64,000 bases of DNA, from the NCBI GenBank assembly GCA_963770635.1, contig CAVYQI010000007.1, positions 310,001-374,000 on the forward strand, given 5' to 3'. Made by a program: the position numbers and the translations under genes. This DNA comes from DASZIT01 sp963770635 (GTDB taxonomy: Bacteria; Actinomycetota; Acidimicrobiia; Acidimicrobiales; RAAP-2). Shown in pieces: positions 16,006-26,379 of the stretch. The stretch's first letter is position 1. Every line of letters begins with the position of its first letter. The notes below the pieces were generated by a model. It searched no databases, was not told the origin of the DNA, and saw only the letters and a program-made list of their open reading frames with translations.

Positions 16006-17826
16006 ATGAAGCCATTCAAGAGTCCGATCGCCTTGGCGTTGGCACTGGCAATTGGCGCCGCGGGCATCGTGTCCACCGGTGCCGCACTGTCGCACAACGC
16101 CCAAGCCGGCGCGGCTACCGCTTCCTCGTGTGGCAATCAACAGACCCTGGTGGCCGACGGATCTACCTGGATCTGCAGCTTTGACACCGAGTTCACCGGC
16201 ACCTCGCTCGATTCCAGCCAGTGGATGCCGATCACTACCGCGGCGAGTGGCTATACCTCCGGAGCGGAGGCGTGCTTTGAAGACTCTCCCAACAACATCT
16301 CGGTGGGTAACGGCTACCTGAGCCTGACCGCCCGCGAGGAAGCCGCGCCGTTCACCTGCACCGACCCCTACGGAAACTTCACCACCCAGTACACCAGTGG
16401 GACGGTGAGCACCTACGGTTTATTCACCCAGACCTACGGGCGATTCGAGGTGAGCGCCAAGATCCCGCCGGCGACAGTGGCCGGACTCCAGTCGTCGCTC
16501 TGGCTCGTCCCCCAGGACACCACGGGGACGCCGGCCGAGATCGACATCGCGGAGATGTACAGCGAGTACCCGACCCTCGCCATCCCCACCATCCACTACA
16601 ACTACGACCCGAGCACGGCCAACGCCTCGACCAATACCAACATCACCACCAATTACTCCTGCACCATCAACCCGAACGTCTTCAATGACTATGTCGTCGA
16701 GTGGACGCCGACCTCGATTTCCATGCTCTACAACGGCCAGACCTGCCTGGTCGACCATTGGATCCCGTCCTCGCCCCTGGTCGCCCCTCAACCCTTCAAC
16801 CAACCGTTCTTCATCAACCTGACCCAGGCCCTCGGCATCGGCACCAACAACTTCGACCCGGCGACCACGCCGCTGCCGGCCACCACCGAGATCCAATACG
16901 TCCGGGCCTGGAGTCTCAGCGCGGCTTCACCGCCACCCCCGCCCAGCAGCACCACCACGACACCGCCCACCACCCCACCGACGCCAACCACCGCGACCAC
17001 GACCACGACCCATCCTCCCGCCACGCCCGCGACCCGGACGCCTCCCCCGGTATGCACGGGCGCGGCCCAACATCCCGCCGGACAAACAACCGCAATTGCT
17101 GCCACCCGGGCGGCGAGTGGGTGTCCCGGCTACTGGGTCGTCAATGCTGGTGGCTACGTCTCCGCTTTCGGCAATGCCCCCGCCTTCGGCGGGCTCAACG
17201 GCAGTGTGGCGTCTCCGGTGATCGACATCGTCGCCACCCCGGACGGGAACGGCTACTGGCTCGTCACCGCCAACGGCACGGTCCGGAACTTTGGCGACGC
17301 GGTGTCCTACGGCGACATGAGTGGCCATCCGCTCAACGGCCAGATCATCGCCATGGCGACCACTCCCCAAGGGGGCGGCTACTGGCTGGTGGGAAGTGAT
17401 GGCGGCATCTTCACCTTCGGCGACGCCGGCTTTTACGGATCGACCGGCGCCATGCACCTCAACCAACCGGTGGTGGGCGTGGCGTCCACCCCGGACGGCA
17501 ACGGCTACTGGTTGGTGGCCCGTGATGGCGGCATCTTCAGTTTCGGCGACGCTCAGTTTCTGGGCTCCATGGGCTCCACCCCGCTCAACCAGCCGGTGGT
17601 GGGCATGACCAGTGACCCCGGCGGTCGCGGCTATCGCATGGTTGCCGCCGACGGGGGCATCTTCAGCTTCGGTGCCCCTTTCTACGGCAGCCTGGGGGCG
17701 AATCCCCCGGGTACGCCGATCATCAGCATGGCCCCCTCCACCGACGGCAATGGCTATTACATGCTCAGCTCCGGCGGCGGCATCTACAACTTCGGCGATG
17801 CCCCCTTCCTGGGGGCGGCGTCCTGA
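16006..17826 (+). CDS. Secreted GH16 family glycoside hydrolase with C-terminal GYWLV repeats
   Basis: 606 residues. Residues 1-35 form a Sec signal peptide with an Ala-rich h-region. Residues 45-305 are a GH16 jelly-roll with catalytic EIDIAE (E178, D180, E183), the signature of laminarinases, lichenases and related beta-glucanases. A Pro/Thr linker covers 308-350. Residues 375-606 hold six repeats of about 42 residues beginning GYW(L/V)V...DGGIFxFGDAxFxGS, probably a beta-propeller. The same repeat ends the surface protein at 43.3 kb. Start chosen at the ATG preceded by GGGAAGGG; upstream codons in frame are non-coding in character. Polysaccharide specificity cannot be told. Confidence 0.88.
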   Translation: MKPFKSPIALALALAIGAAGIVSTGAALSHNAQAGAATASSCGNQQTLVADGSTWICSFDTEFTGTSLDSSQWMPITTAASGYTSGAEACFEDSPNNISVGNGYLSLTAREEAAPFTCTDPYGNFTTQYTSGTVSTYGLFTQTYGRFEVSAKIPPATVAGLQSSLWLVPQDTTGTPAEIDIAEMYSEYPTLAIPTIHYNYDPSTANASTNTNITTNYSCTINPNVFNDYVVEWTPTSISMLYNGQTCLVDHWIPSSPLVAPQPFNQPFFINLTQALGIGTNNFDPATTPLPATTEIQYVRAWSLSAASPPPPPSSTTTTPPTTPPTPTTATTTTTHPPATPATRTPPPVCTGAAQHPAGQTTAIAATRAASGCPGYWVVNAGGYVSAFGNAPAFGGLNGSVASPVIDIVATPDGNGYWLVTANGTVRNFGDAVSYGDMSGHPLNGQIIAMATTPQGGGYWLVGSDGGIFTFGDAGFYGSTGAMHLNQPVVGVASTPDGNGYWLVARDGGIFSFGDAQFLGSMGSTPLNQPVVGMTSDPGGRGYRMVAADGGIFSFGAPFYGSLGANPPGTPIISMAPSTDGNGYYMLSSGGGIYNFGDAPFLGAAS

Positions 17827-17840
17827 GCCCAGCCAGGGGT

Positions 17841-18558
17841 TCACTCACCGACCGCCGCTGAACCAGGAGCCACCAGTCCCGCGTCGTAGGCCACGATGAC
17901 CGCCTGGACTCGGTCGCGAAGTCCGAGTTTGTCGAAGATTCGAGCCACGTGGGTCTTCACCGTGTTCTCACTCACATACGGCGCTCGAAGCGATCTCGGT
18001 GTTGGACAGCCCTTTGGCCACCAGGCCGAGGATCTCCCGTTCGCGAGGGGTGAGTCGATCCAAACGCGGGTCCTGCACCAGAACCGGGTGGCGCTGCGCC
18101 CGCCCGGCAAACTCGGCGATCAGCCGCCGGGTGATGGCCGGGGCCAGCAGCGCATCGCCGGCCGCTACCACCCGAACCCCCTGCACCAGATCTTCGGGGC
18201 GGACGTCCTTCAGGAGAAACCCGGACGCGCCCGCCTCGAGTGCCTCGAACACATACTCGTCGAGGTCATAGGTGGTGAGGATGATGACCCGGGGTCCCTC
18301 CGATCCGGTGCCGCCGCCCTCGACGGGGCCACACTGTCGGCTTGCGGTCAATGCCCGGGTCGCGGCGATGCCGTCCATCTCCGGCATCCGGATATCCATC
18401 AGGACGACGTCGGGCGCGAGATCGGCGGCCATCTCCACCGCGCCCGCCCCGTCGGCCGATTCGCCCACCACCTCGATGTCCGCCTGGGTCTCCAAGATCA
18501 TCCGAAAGCCGGCCCGCACCAGCGCCTGGTCATCCACCACCAGGACCCGGATGCTCAC
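17841..18558 (-). pseudogene. NarL/LuxR-family response regulator with one frameshift
   Basis: The receiver domain (VLVVDDQALVRAGFRMIL, phospho-acceptor in DVVLMDIRMPEMDG) and the beginning of the LuxR HTH (LTPREREILGLVAKGLSNTEIASS) read in one frame. After a one-base shift near 17975 the second frame supplies YVSENTVKTHVARIFDKLGL and RDRVQAVIVAYDAGLV, ending at 17841. Corrected, it is a normal ~238-residue response regulator. As the sequence stands, the DNA-recognition helix is lost. It overlaps the kinase gene upstream by four bases, making a kinase-regulator operon. Confidence 0.85.
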
Positions 18559-19775
18559 ATCGGCCCGCCCGGGTCGCAGGGGATGTGGGCGCGGACCTCA
18601 TATCCACCACCGGGGAGTGGACCGGCGTGGAGGTCGCCGCCGAACATCGCTACCCGCTCGCGCATCCCGACGATCCCCTGACCGCCCCCCAGCTGGGGTT
18701 GATGGGCTCCCCCGCCGGACGCCGGCGGCGGGAAGTTCGATCCCGAGTCGGTGACGGACAGATCCAGGCCACCGTCGCTGAATCTCATCGCCACTCGGGT
18801 CGGTGCCCCGCCTCCATGTTTCAACACGTTGGTCAGCGCTTCCTGGACGATCCGGTAAGCGGACAGGTTCACCCCGGGAGGCAACGCCGCTGGCACCTGG
18901 CCACTCACCGTCATCTCGACCGGGGTACCGGCCACCCGTACCTGGTCGATGAGCGAATCGAGCTGGTCCAGTCCGGGCTGAGGGGTGTGATCCGGACGAT
19001 CTTCCCCCTTCCGCAGCACGCCCAGCGCTCGACGCAGCTCGGCCAGCGCTTGACGGGCGGTGACCTCGATCGACGCCAGCATGTTGTCCGAAGTGGTCTG
19101 GGGCTCACCCGATGATGTCGAACTACTCTCCGCCACCATCCGGGCCGCCCCGGCCTGCACCGCGATCACGCTGACATGATGGGCCACCACGTCGTGGAGC
19201 TCCCGGGCGATCCTGGCTCGCTCGCCGTCCGCGGCTCGGCGGGTCTCCGCCTCCCGTTCGGCCTCCAGTCGCTCGGCCCGTTCCTCGAGTTGCGCCACGT
19301 AGGCCCGACGCACCCGGAGGTTGTCGCCGATGAGCCAGGTGGCGGCGATCAACGCCAACGGGGCCACCAACGTATGGAGGCTCAAGACCACCGGTCGGTC
19401 TCGTACCAAGGCGGCGGACACCACCACCCCCAGCCACGAAACGATGCCGGCCCCGATCGACCATCGGCGATCGCACAACGATGACACCGTGTAGAGGGCG
19501 ATCAATCCAGCGATCGGAGTGACGGGCGACATATTCCCTTTGTTCATGGCGCTGAACACCGCCGCCCCGCTGATGATGAAGACCTCGAGGGGATACCTCC
19601 TCCGCCAGGTGATCGCGGCCAAGCTGATTGCTGACACCAGGAAGGTGGCCGGCGAGCCGCCGCGCCAGACGCCAAAGCCGCTCAGGAACACCACCAGCAG
19701 CACCGCCGCCAGGGCCCCGTCGGCGATGGTCGGGTGACGGTGTACCCAGGCCGCCGGGCCCCAACGCGCTCGCAC
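18555..19775 (-). CDS. Sensor histidine kinase, NarL/DesK type
   Basis: About 406 residues from a GTG at 19775. The N-terminal part has several hydrophobic segments (for example GALAAVLLVVFLSGFGVW and FLVSAISLAAITW) forming a membrane sensor with little external loop. A coiled coil rich in E/R follows, then the HisKA_3 box RARIARELHDVVAHHVSVIA with the phospho-histidine, and a HATPase_c domain with GQGIVGMRERV. Cognate partner is the regulator just downstream. A frame open further upstream to 19850 is non-coding in character, and a TACCGT box precedes the GTG by six bases. NarL-type pairs next to ABC exporters often sense antibiotics or envelope stress; here the exporter genes lie beyond an IS110 insertion. 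Confidence 0.85.
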   Translation of the reverse strand: MRARWGPAAWVHRHPTIADGALAAVLLVVFLSGFGVWRGGSPATFLVSAISLAAITWRRRYPLEVFIISGAAVFSAMNKGNMSPVTPIAGLIALYTVSSLCDRRWSIGAGIVSWLGVVVSAALVRDRPVVLSLHTLVAPLALIAATWLIGDNLRVRRAYVAQLEERAERLEAEREAETRRAADGERARIARELHDVVAHHVSVIAVQAGAARMVAESSSTSSGEPQTTSDNMLASIEVTARQALAELRRALGVLRKGEDRPDHTPQPGLDQLDSLIDQVRVAGTPVEMTVSGQVPAALPPGVNLSAYRIVQEALTNVLKHGGGAPTRVAMRFSDGGLDLSVTDSGSNFPPPASGGGAHQPQLGGGQGIVGMRERVAMFGGDLHAGPLPGGGYEVRAHIPCDPGGPM

Positions 19776-19781
19776 ACTCAA

Positions 19782-19787
19782 ACGGTA
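19782..19787 (-). promoter_or_regulatory. -10 box TACCGT, leaderless promoter of the kinase-regulator operon
   Basis: Minus-strand TACCGT, six bases TTGAGT, then the GTG at 19775; this sets the kinase start. Confidence 0.4.
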
Positions 19788-20028
19788 GTCAAGGACGGCG
19801 CCCCCGGCATCATCCTCGCCAACGATCTTTCTGTCACCCGCGAGAACCACATCCCCTCGACCGGAGGCAGAATCCCTGGAACCCGGCCGGGCGGGAATCA
19901 GCCTCCAGGGTGACGACGGCCGGTCGCCCGTCCGTCAGACTGGCCTCGATGCCCCTCCACTCCCCTGCGTCCAGGTTCGGAAACAACCGATGAGACACCC
20001 TTTGTCAACCACCGATCTCTCGGGCAGG

Positions 20029-21294
20029 TCAGGCGGCCTTTCCGAGGAAGCGGTTGCGGTTGGCGACGTGGGTGGCTTCGTCGTATTGAACGCCTTGTGT
20101 GAGGCAATGCCAGAGGACTTCGAACCAGCGGTTCCCGAGGGCCCGCAGCGCGGCGTGGTGCCCCTTGTGGCGGGACCGCTGGAGGTCGTAGAACTCGCGT
20201 GCCCAGCCACTTTGACGCAGGGAGCAGAACGCCCATTGCTGCACGGCGTTGGCCAGGTAGCGGTTGCAGGCAAGGCGGGTGGCGACGACGAGCTCACTCT
20301 TGCCCGATCGCCGGGTAACGGGCGCTTTGCCCCCGTAGCATTGGAGGGCGTTCGGCGAGTCGTAGTTGGTGATGTCGCCGATCTCACCGGCAACCCTGGC
20401 GGCGAGACGATCACCGAGGCCGGGAAAGCTCAGGTAGATCTCACCGCCAGGGACCGCCGGCCCCCGGTCGCCCTCCTTGGGCTGCTTGGATCGTCCATGG
20501 CGGGGGGCGCCGAGGAGCAGCTCGCCCATGCGCCGTTCCCAGCGCCGCCGCTGGGCGCCGATGGTCAGCAGCTGGGTAGCGGCCAAGCGGATGGTGTCGG
20601 CCTTGGCTCGGACCAGGTAGTCGCGGGCGACGAACTGGTCAGTGGCCAATGCGGCGGTGACCCGGTCGGCGAAACGGGTCGGCCAGCCGTGCTTGCTCGC
20701 CCGGGCCAAGGTCTCCAGTTCGTCGGCCGACGCCTCGGCCAGGGACTTCGCGGTGGGCCACCGTTCCAAGAGCCGCAAGAAGGTCGGGCTGCCGATGTCG
20801 TCGCCAGCGATGAGGAGCGCGGCTGGGAACGTTGCGATGAGATCGGCGCGCAGCCGGTTGAGCAGGCGACGCTCGTCGCGGGCGGCCCGGTCGTCGTCCC
20901 GGGCGATGGCCCGCAGCTCGGCTGCCTCCTCCCCGTGGGGCACCAGCGGTCGGAGCCGTTCGAAGCGATCCAGGGCGATCAGACAGGCGATCCGGGCGTC
21001 CTCGGCATCGTCCTTCTTCTTGGCCGGCCCGCGTCGACGAGCCACCAGATCCGGGTTGACCGGCACCACGACATAGCCGGCATCCACCAGTCGCTCGACG
21101 AGCATCCCGTGGCGGGTCTCCAAGACAACCCGCACTTCGGCCGGATCCGGTTCCAGCGCCGTGATCCGCGCCACCAAGGCGTCCACCGACTTGGGGTCGT
21201 GTTCAACGCGGGTCACGTCGATCACCCCCTCACCCGGCCGTCCCAGGGCCACGAGGTGGAATTCCTCGGCCCAGTCAATCCCTACTCCCAACAT
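20029..21294 (-). CDS. IS110-family transposase
   Basis: 421 residues from an ATG preceded by GGAGG (minus strand). The N-terminal RuvC-like DEDD domain has GVGIDWAEEFHLVALG, the acidic VVLETRHG and KKKDDAEDARIACLI. The C-terminal Transposase_20 domain carries SFPGLGDRLAARVAGEIGD and YGGKAPVTRRSGKS, with the conserved serine region used for recombination. The gene is intact and full length, so the element may be active. IS110 elements move by RNA-guided recombination, with the guide transcribed from non-coding sequence beside the gene. Terminal inverted repeats are not obvious, as expected for the family. Confidence 0.92.
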   Translation of the reverse strand: MLGVGIDWAEEFHLVALGRPGEGVIDVTRVEHDPKSVDALVARITALEPDPAEVRVVLETRHGMLVERLVDAGYVVVPVNPDLVARRRGPAKKKDDAEDARIACLIALDRFERLRPLVPHGEEAAELRAIARDDDRAARDERRLLNRLRADLIATFPAALLIAGDDIGSPTFLRLLERWPTAKSLAEASADELETLARASKHGWPTRFADRVTAALATDQFVARDYLVRAKADTIRLAATQLLTIGAQRRRWERRMGELLLGAPRHGRSKQPKEGDRGPAVPGGEIYLSFPGLGDRLAARVAGEIGDITNYDSPNALQCYGGKAPVTRRSGKSELVVATRLACNRYLANAVQQWAFCSLRQSGWAREFYDLQRSRHKGHHAALRALGNRWFEVLWHCLTQGVQYDEATHVANRNRFLGKAA

Positions 21295-21472
21295 GTTTCC
21301 TCCAATCCCTTTCGAACGAGACGGACGAAGGCACGGCGCCGTGCTGATGGACAAGTCCTCGAGGGACAACACCCTTGTTGGCGTCAGGCCTCCGAGGCCG
21401 CCCAGCCGGGACGCCGTCTCATTTCAGTCCTCGAGGGACAAGCACCGCAAGCGTTCCCGGCAGGGGACCTCT
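21295..21472 (-). other. Non-coding 5' end of the IS110 element, candidate bridge-RNA region
   Basis: 178 bases between the transposase start and the next gene. Hairpins include GCACGGCGCCGTGC, GGCCTCCGAGGCC and CAACACCCTTGTTG. A 16-base repeat is present twice. In the IS110 group the guide (bridge/seek) RNA is encoded upstream of the transposase, so this is the expected place. The exact element ends and the RNA boundaries cannot be fixed without other copies. Confidence 0.4.
21354..21441. repeat. Pair of 16-bp direct repeats in the IS110 5' region
   Basis: AGTCCTCGAGGGACAA occurs at 21354-21369 and again at 21426-21441, 72 bases apart. Each copy contains the partial palindrome TCCTCGAGGGA. 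The outer copy may lie at or near the element boundary. Confidence 0.7.
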
Positions 21473-22466
<994 letters not shown>

Positions 22467-22470
<4 letters not shown>

Positions 22471-23671
22471 CGACCGTCCGCGATGCCCCGACGCCCAGTT
22501 CCGTCGCTGACGCCTAGCCCGGGCAACTCGGCGCGACCACCGGGGATCGTGGATCCCCACCGGCGCCATGATCGCCACCCGGTTCATGGAGCTGCGCAAG
22601 CGGCGCGGGCTCATGATCGCCCTGATCGTGGTCAACATCGGCATCCCGACGCATCTTCCTCGTCATCCGGCTGCTGGTCCACGCCTTCGCCCCCAAGTCC
22701 TACGGGCCGGCCGGCGGCTACGACATCTACACCAACCTGGTGGCCGGCGTGATGTACGTCTTCGGCTTCATCGTCGCCGCCACCTTGGGCTGCACGGCCG
22801 GATCGATCGACCTCACCGAGGGGATGTTCCGGCACCTGGTGGTGACCGGTCGCTCCCGGCTGGCGCTGTACCTGGCCCGGATCCCCGCCGGACTGGCCAT
22901 CATCGTGCCGCTGGTGGCGGTCGGCTTCACCATCGTCTGCACGGTGTGCGTCGTTCGCCGCCCCGACCAGCTCAACTACGACGGTACGAACGTTCCCGCC
23001 GGCCTGTCGCTCACCGGCCTCGAGACCTGGGCCGGCGACCATCCCGACGACCGTCATCTGCAACTTCCCCTCCAGGCCGCAACCGCCCCCGTCGAATCGT
23101 CACCTGCGGCCAACGGCCCCGGCCGCCGGCCCCGTCGGAGTCTGTCATCAAGCGGCCCCAGGGGGTCAGGGGTCCCCGGCCCGGCCACCCCGGCCCAGAT
23201 CCGAGCGGCAGGCCGTCCAGATCGCCCAGGCCAGGACTACGCCGACTACAAGCCGATCGTTCCTGTACCCGTCCAACTCGCTGATGATCAAGACCGGGTT
23301 GTGGCTCGAGCTCGAAGCCGTCATCGGGTTCATCGTCGGCCTCGGGCTCGGCATCGCTCCTCGGGCAGCGGACGGTCGCGGTGATCCTGATGATCGTGCT
23401 CGAGATCATCCTGACCCCGATCCTCTCGAGGCACGTCATCCCCCACTTCTTGAACCTGCAGCGCGGGGTGGTCGGCCTGGCCACGGCCCATCTGGAACCG
23501 GGCGGGCTGCCGCTGGTGTTCGGCGGTGGCGGTGGAGGAGGACCGGGCGGGGTCAACGCCATCTCGCTGCTGATACCCGAGTCGACCACCGTGGCCGTCT
23601 GCGTCATCGTCGCCTGGCTGGTGGTCTGGACGGCCCTCGGGGCGTGGCGGATGATGACCAGGGACGCCTGA
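22467..23671 (+). pseudogene. ABC-2 type permease, several frameshifts
   Basis: The GTG at 22467 overlaps the ATPase stop. Recognisable pieces in different frames are the first cytosolic helix and membrane entry MIATRFMELRKRRGLMIALI, VAGVMYVFGFIVAATLGCTA with GSIDLTEGMFRHLVVTGRSR, IPAGLAIIVPLVAVGFTIV, MIKTGLWLELEAVIGFIVGL, and a C-terminal VAVCVIVAWLVVWTALGAW segment ending at 23671. Together they make an ABC-2 permease of about 370-400 residues with about six membrane segments. The central part around 23050-23270 is unreadable in any frame and has lost coding character most clearly. Non-functional as given, unless these are sequence errors. Confidence 0.65.
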
Positions 23672-23707
23672 GGAACGGCGCATCCAAGCGGGCGCACCGA
23701 CACTCGT

Positions 23708-24718
23708 ATGCTGGCCGGCGATGCCAGTCCCGCGCCCGCCCCGGAGGCGTCCTTGACCGCACACTATCGGGTCTCCGGCCACCGACATCGGGGGCCGGCA
23801 GGGCTGGCGGTGGCCACGGCCCTGGTCGGATTGTGCCTCGCCGGCTGCACCTCCGGCGCGTCGGCGTCCAAGATCACCGTGCCCTCCACCGGCTCCTCCC
23901 CCACGACCACCACCTCGACGGTGCCCCCGACGACCACCACCACCGAACAGCCGGGGTGGACTCCGGTCAGCACCGTCAACGGGCACATCGCCGTCGACCA
24001 GATTTCCGCGCCTCAACCCAACGGGGACACCGTCACCGTGGTCCGGTTCCGGGTCGGCCAGGTGAAATTCGACCTACATGTCGGGAGCAGCGACCCGCCG
24101 ACCGGGGGCGCCACCGTCGGTCCGGACGCCGGACCCGCCATCGGGCCGGATGAAACTCCGCTGTTGCTGGCCGCCTTCAACGGCGGCTTCCTCACCGGGG
24201 CCGGGGCCGGCGGCTTCGAGCTCAACGGCCAGCCGCTCCTGCCCATGGTGCCGGGAAGGGCCACCTTCGTGATCGATGCCACCGGTGCCGCCCATGTCGG
24301 GACCTGGACCCAGGGAATTCCCGCCCCCGGGGAGGTGTGGGTCAGCGCCCGCCAGAATCTGTACCCACTGGTCAGCGGCGGTCAACCCAGCGGTGAGATC
24401 AATTCCATCGGCGCCTGGGGTGCCACCCTCGGAGGCGGCGCGGCAGTCGCTCGCAGCTCGGTCGGTGAGGATGCTTCCGGCAACATCCTCTACGCGGCGG
24501 GTATGAGTGTGCTCCCCACCGACCTGGCCAGCGCCCTCATCGCCAGCGGGGCGGTCAACGCCATGCAGCTCGACATCAATCCCGAGTGGGTGCAGTTGAG
24601 CTATGCCGCCCTTCCTGGGCTGGCCCTGGAGGCGGCGATTCCTGGGCAGAACCGCCCGGCCACCCAGTACCAGTCAGGCTGGACCCGCGACTTCATCACG
24701 GTGCTGTCGACCGGTTGA
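23708..24718 (+). CDS. NAGPA-domain (phosphodiester glycosidase-like) lipoprotein
   Basis: 336 residues if started at the ATG at 23708. A TTG at 23753 preceded by GGAGG is an attractive alternative and gives a compact lipoprotein signal peptide. The signal ends in the lipobox LAGC, so the protein should be lipid-anchored. A Thr/Pro-rich linker follows, then a domain with LLLAAFNGGFL, GQPLLPMVPGRATFVID, SIGAWGATLGGGAAVARSSVG and NAMQLDINPEWVQL. These match the NAGPA/DUF2233 family named for the enzyme that uncovers mannose-6-phosphate. Bacterial members are putative cell-wall or exopolysaccharide phosphodiester glycosidases; the substrate is unproven. Confidence 0.78.
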   Translation: MLAGDASPAPAPEASLTAHYRVSGHRHRGPAGLAVATALVGLCLAGCTSGASASKITVPSTGSSPTTTTSTVPPTTTTTEQPGWTPVSTVNGHIAVDQISAPQPNGDTVTVVRFRVGQVKFDLHVGSSDPPTGGATVGPDAGPAIGPDETPLLLAAFNGGFLTGAGAGGFELNGQPLLPMVPGRATFVIDATGAAHVGTWTQGIPAPGEVWVSARQNLYPLVSGGQPSGEINSIGAWGATLGGGAAVARSSVGEDASGNILYAAGMSVLPTDLASALIASGAVNAMQLDINPEWVQLSYAALPGLALEAAIPGQNRPATQYQSGWTRDFITVLSTG

Positions 24719-24763
24719 ACCCCGGCCGGTCTCCGACTCCGGTGGTCGGGCCTTGCGGGCCGA

Positions 24764-25579
24764 TCAACAGGTAGAGGAGTAGGCCGAGGTGCCGGGACCG
24801 GTCTCCGGATCGTCGACCTCGCCGCCGCTGCCCGAACGCAGGATGGCGCCAAGGTGGACCACGTACCACTCCCCCCGCCACGAGATCATCGAGGCGATCC
24901 CGAACGATTGGGTCTGCCCGTTGACCGTATAGACGACCCGGGCGTTCGGGAGCTCGAAGTAACCGACATCGTTGTCGCAGACGCCGGAGTTGATCCAGTG
25001 GCCATAGGAGGAGTCGGCATTCACGCTGACGAACTGGGCGGTGGCGGGATTCGGCCCGAGGAGGGCGTGGGCGGCGGCGATGTCGAGTCCATATTCGCTC
25101 TCGAGACGATTGGTGAAGTCGCTATCGGCGCCCGCAATCGTCTTCAGCTGCACATAGGCGGGCTCGGGAAAGAAGGCCGGCATCCCCGTCGAGAGGTTGT
25201 TGGTGACCACCGCGTTCCACAGCGCGGCCATATTCGCCACGAACACCGGGCTGGTGGTGGTCGGGAAGGTCCCGGTTTGGGGCAGCGAGCCGGGACCGGT
25301 GGTAGTGGTGGTGGGTACCGGCACGGTGCTGGTCGTGGTGGCCGGCGCGTGGGTGGTGGAAGTCGAATGAGCGCTGAGCGCGCCTCCGCCGGCGGCGGTC
25401 GGGTGAGCCGGGCCCCCACCCCCCACCAGCGCCCAGGCGCCCACGACCATCAGGACCAATACCGCCGATGCCGCCACCAGCCGGCGTCGCCGGATCTGGG
25501 CTCGCCGGAGCCGGCGTTGCCGGTGGCTGTGGACCGACGGGAGGTGGTCGGAGGCTGGCTTCCAGGTGGGCTCGGGCAT
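24764..25579 (-). CDS. Membrane-anchored extracytoplasmic protein, function unknown
   Basis: 271 residues. A basic cytosolic N-terminus (HRQRRLRRAQIRRRR) precedes one membrane segment (LVAASAVLVLMVVGAWALV). A Ser/Thr/Pro linker follows, then a globular domain of about 165 residues containing FVANMAALWNAVVTNN, MPAFFPEPAYVQLKTIAG, HWINSGVCDNDVGYFELP and SFGIASMISWRGEWYVVHLG. Two cysteines in the domain (one at the very C-terminus) could form a disulfide. I recognise the architecture as common in Acidimicrobiia surface proteins but not the family. A TACAAT box lies ten bases upstream of the ATG. Confidence 0.6.
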   Translation of the reverse strand: MPEPTWKPASDHLPSVHSHRQRRLRRAQIRRRRLVAASAVLVLMVVGAWALVGGGGPAHPTAAGGGALSAHSTSTTHAPATTTSTVPVPTTTTTGPGSLPQTGTFPTTTSPVFVANMAALWNAVVTNNLSTGMPAFFPEPAYVQLKTIAGADSDFTNRLESEYGLDIAAAHALLGPNPATAQFVSVNADSSYGHWINSGVCDNDVGYFELPNARVVYTVNGQTQSFGIASMISWRGEWYVVHLGAILRSGSGGEVDDPETGPGTSAYSSTC

Positions 25580-25690
25580 CTTTCGACCGATTGTATGACG
25601 GCACCATCAATGGGGCAGGCACCACGCGCACATCATCGGGCAAACTCGCGATCGACCGACGGTCGAAGACACCGGCCAGAAGGAGTTCCG

Positions 25691-26110
25691 ATGACGGCTG
25701 CCGAGAACAAAGAGTTGGTGAGTTCCTTGTGGAGCGCCCTCTACGATCGAGACTGGGACCGGATCGGCCAGTTCTTCACGGCCGACAGCGAGTACACCGA
25801 CGTCCCGTCGCCGGCTGAGGACGTGGCCAAGGGTCCAGCCGAGATCGTGGCCCGACTCCGTTTGGGACTCGAGCCCATCTCAGCCTATGAACACGACCTC
25901 CGGCTGATGGTTGCCGAGGGCGATGTCGTGGTCACCGAGCACGCGGAGACCTGGCATTGGCACACCGGCGAATCGGTGACCCTTCCCTTCGTGTCCGTCC
26001 AGGAACTCAACGGCGGCGGCATCATCCGCTGGTGGGACTACTGGGACCTGCAAACCTTGATGAACGCCGCGCCGGGCTGGTGGATCGAGCACATCATGCA
26101 GGGGTACTGA
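25691..26110 (+). CDS. NTF2/SnoaL-like protein (limonene-epoxide-hydrolase-like)
   Basis: 139 residues, start supported by AAGGAG upstream. The opening ENKELVSSLWSALYDRDWDRIGQFFTADSEYTD and the ending GGIIRWWDYWDLQTLMN are standard for the SnoaL-like/limonene-1,2-epoxide hydrolase clan, and EHAETWHWHTGESVTLPFVSVQ lies between them. A D-R-D arrangement reminiscent of the epoxide hydrolase can be drawn but is not decisive. Cytosolic; neighbours give no clue to a pathway. Confidence 0.72.
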   Translation: MTAAENKELVSSLWSALYDRDWDRIGQFFTADSEYTDVPSPAEDVAKGPAEIVARLRLGLEPISAYEHDLRLMVAEGDVVVTEHAETWHWHTGESVTLPFVSVQELNGGGIIRWWDYWDLQTLMNAAPGWWIEHIMQGY

Positions 26111-26379
26111 GGGTCTGCCGAACGGGCTGGGTCCGAGCGCGCCGGAAGAACCAAAGTTCTGCCGGCGGCGCACCACACACGAGTGGCGGGACTCTATCGG
26201 TGGTGCGCTCGACACCGAATCCGTGGCGGGATGGACCCGATGCCTACCCCCAATCTAGTCAATGGTGTGGGCCAGTTCACGTCGGGCACCAAATCCCGAT
26301 CGGCCGTACGACCCCGGTGGAGCCAGCCGGCGCCTGGCGGACCGCCGGCCTCGAAGTTACGGGATCCGGCCCCGTGGGG

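Noticed and set aside
24854..25690. Long open frame in front of the NTF2-like gene
   Set aside because: It is antisense to the membrane-anchored protein and lacks any motif; the real start is the ATG at 25691 with AAGGAG.
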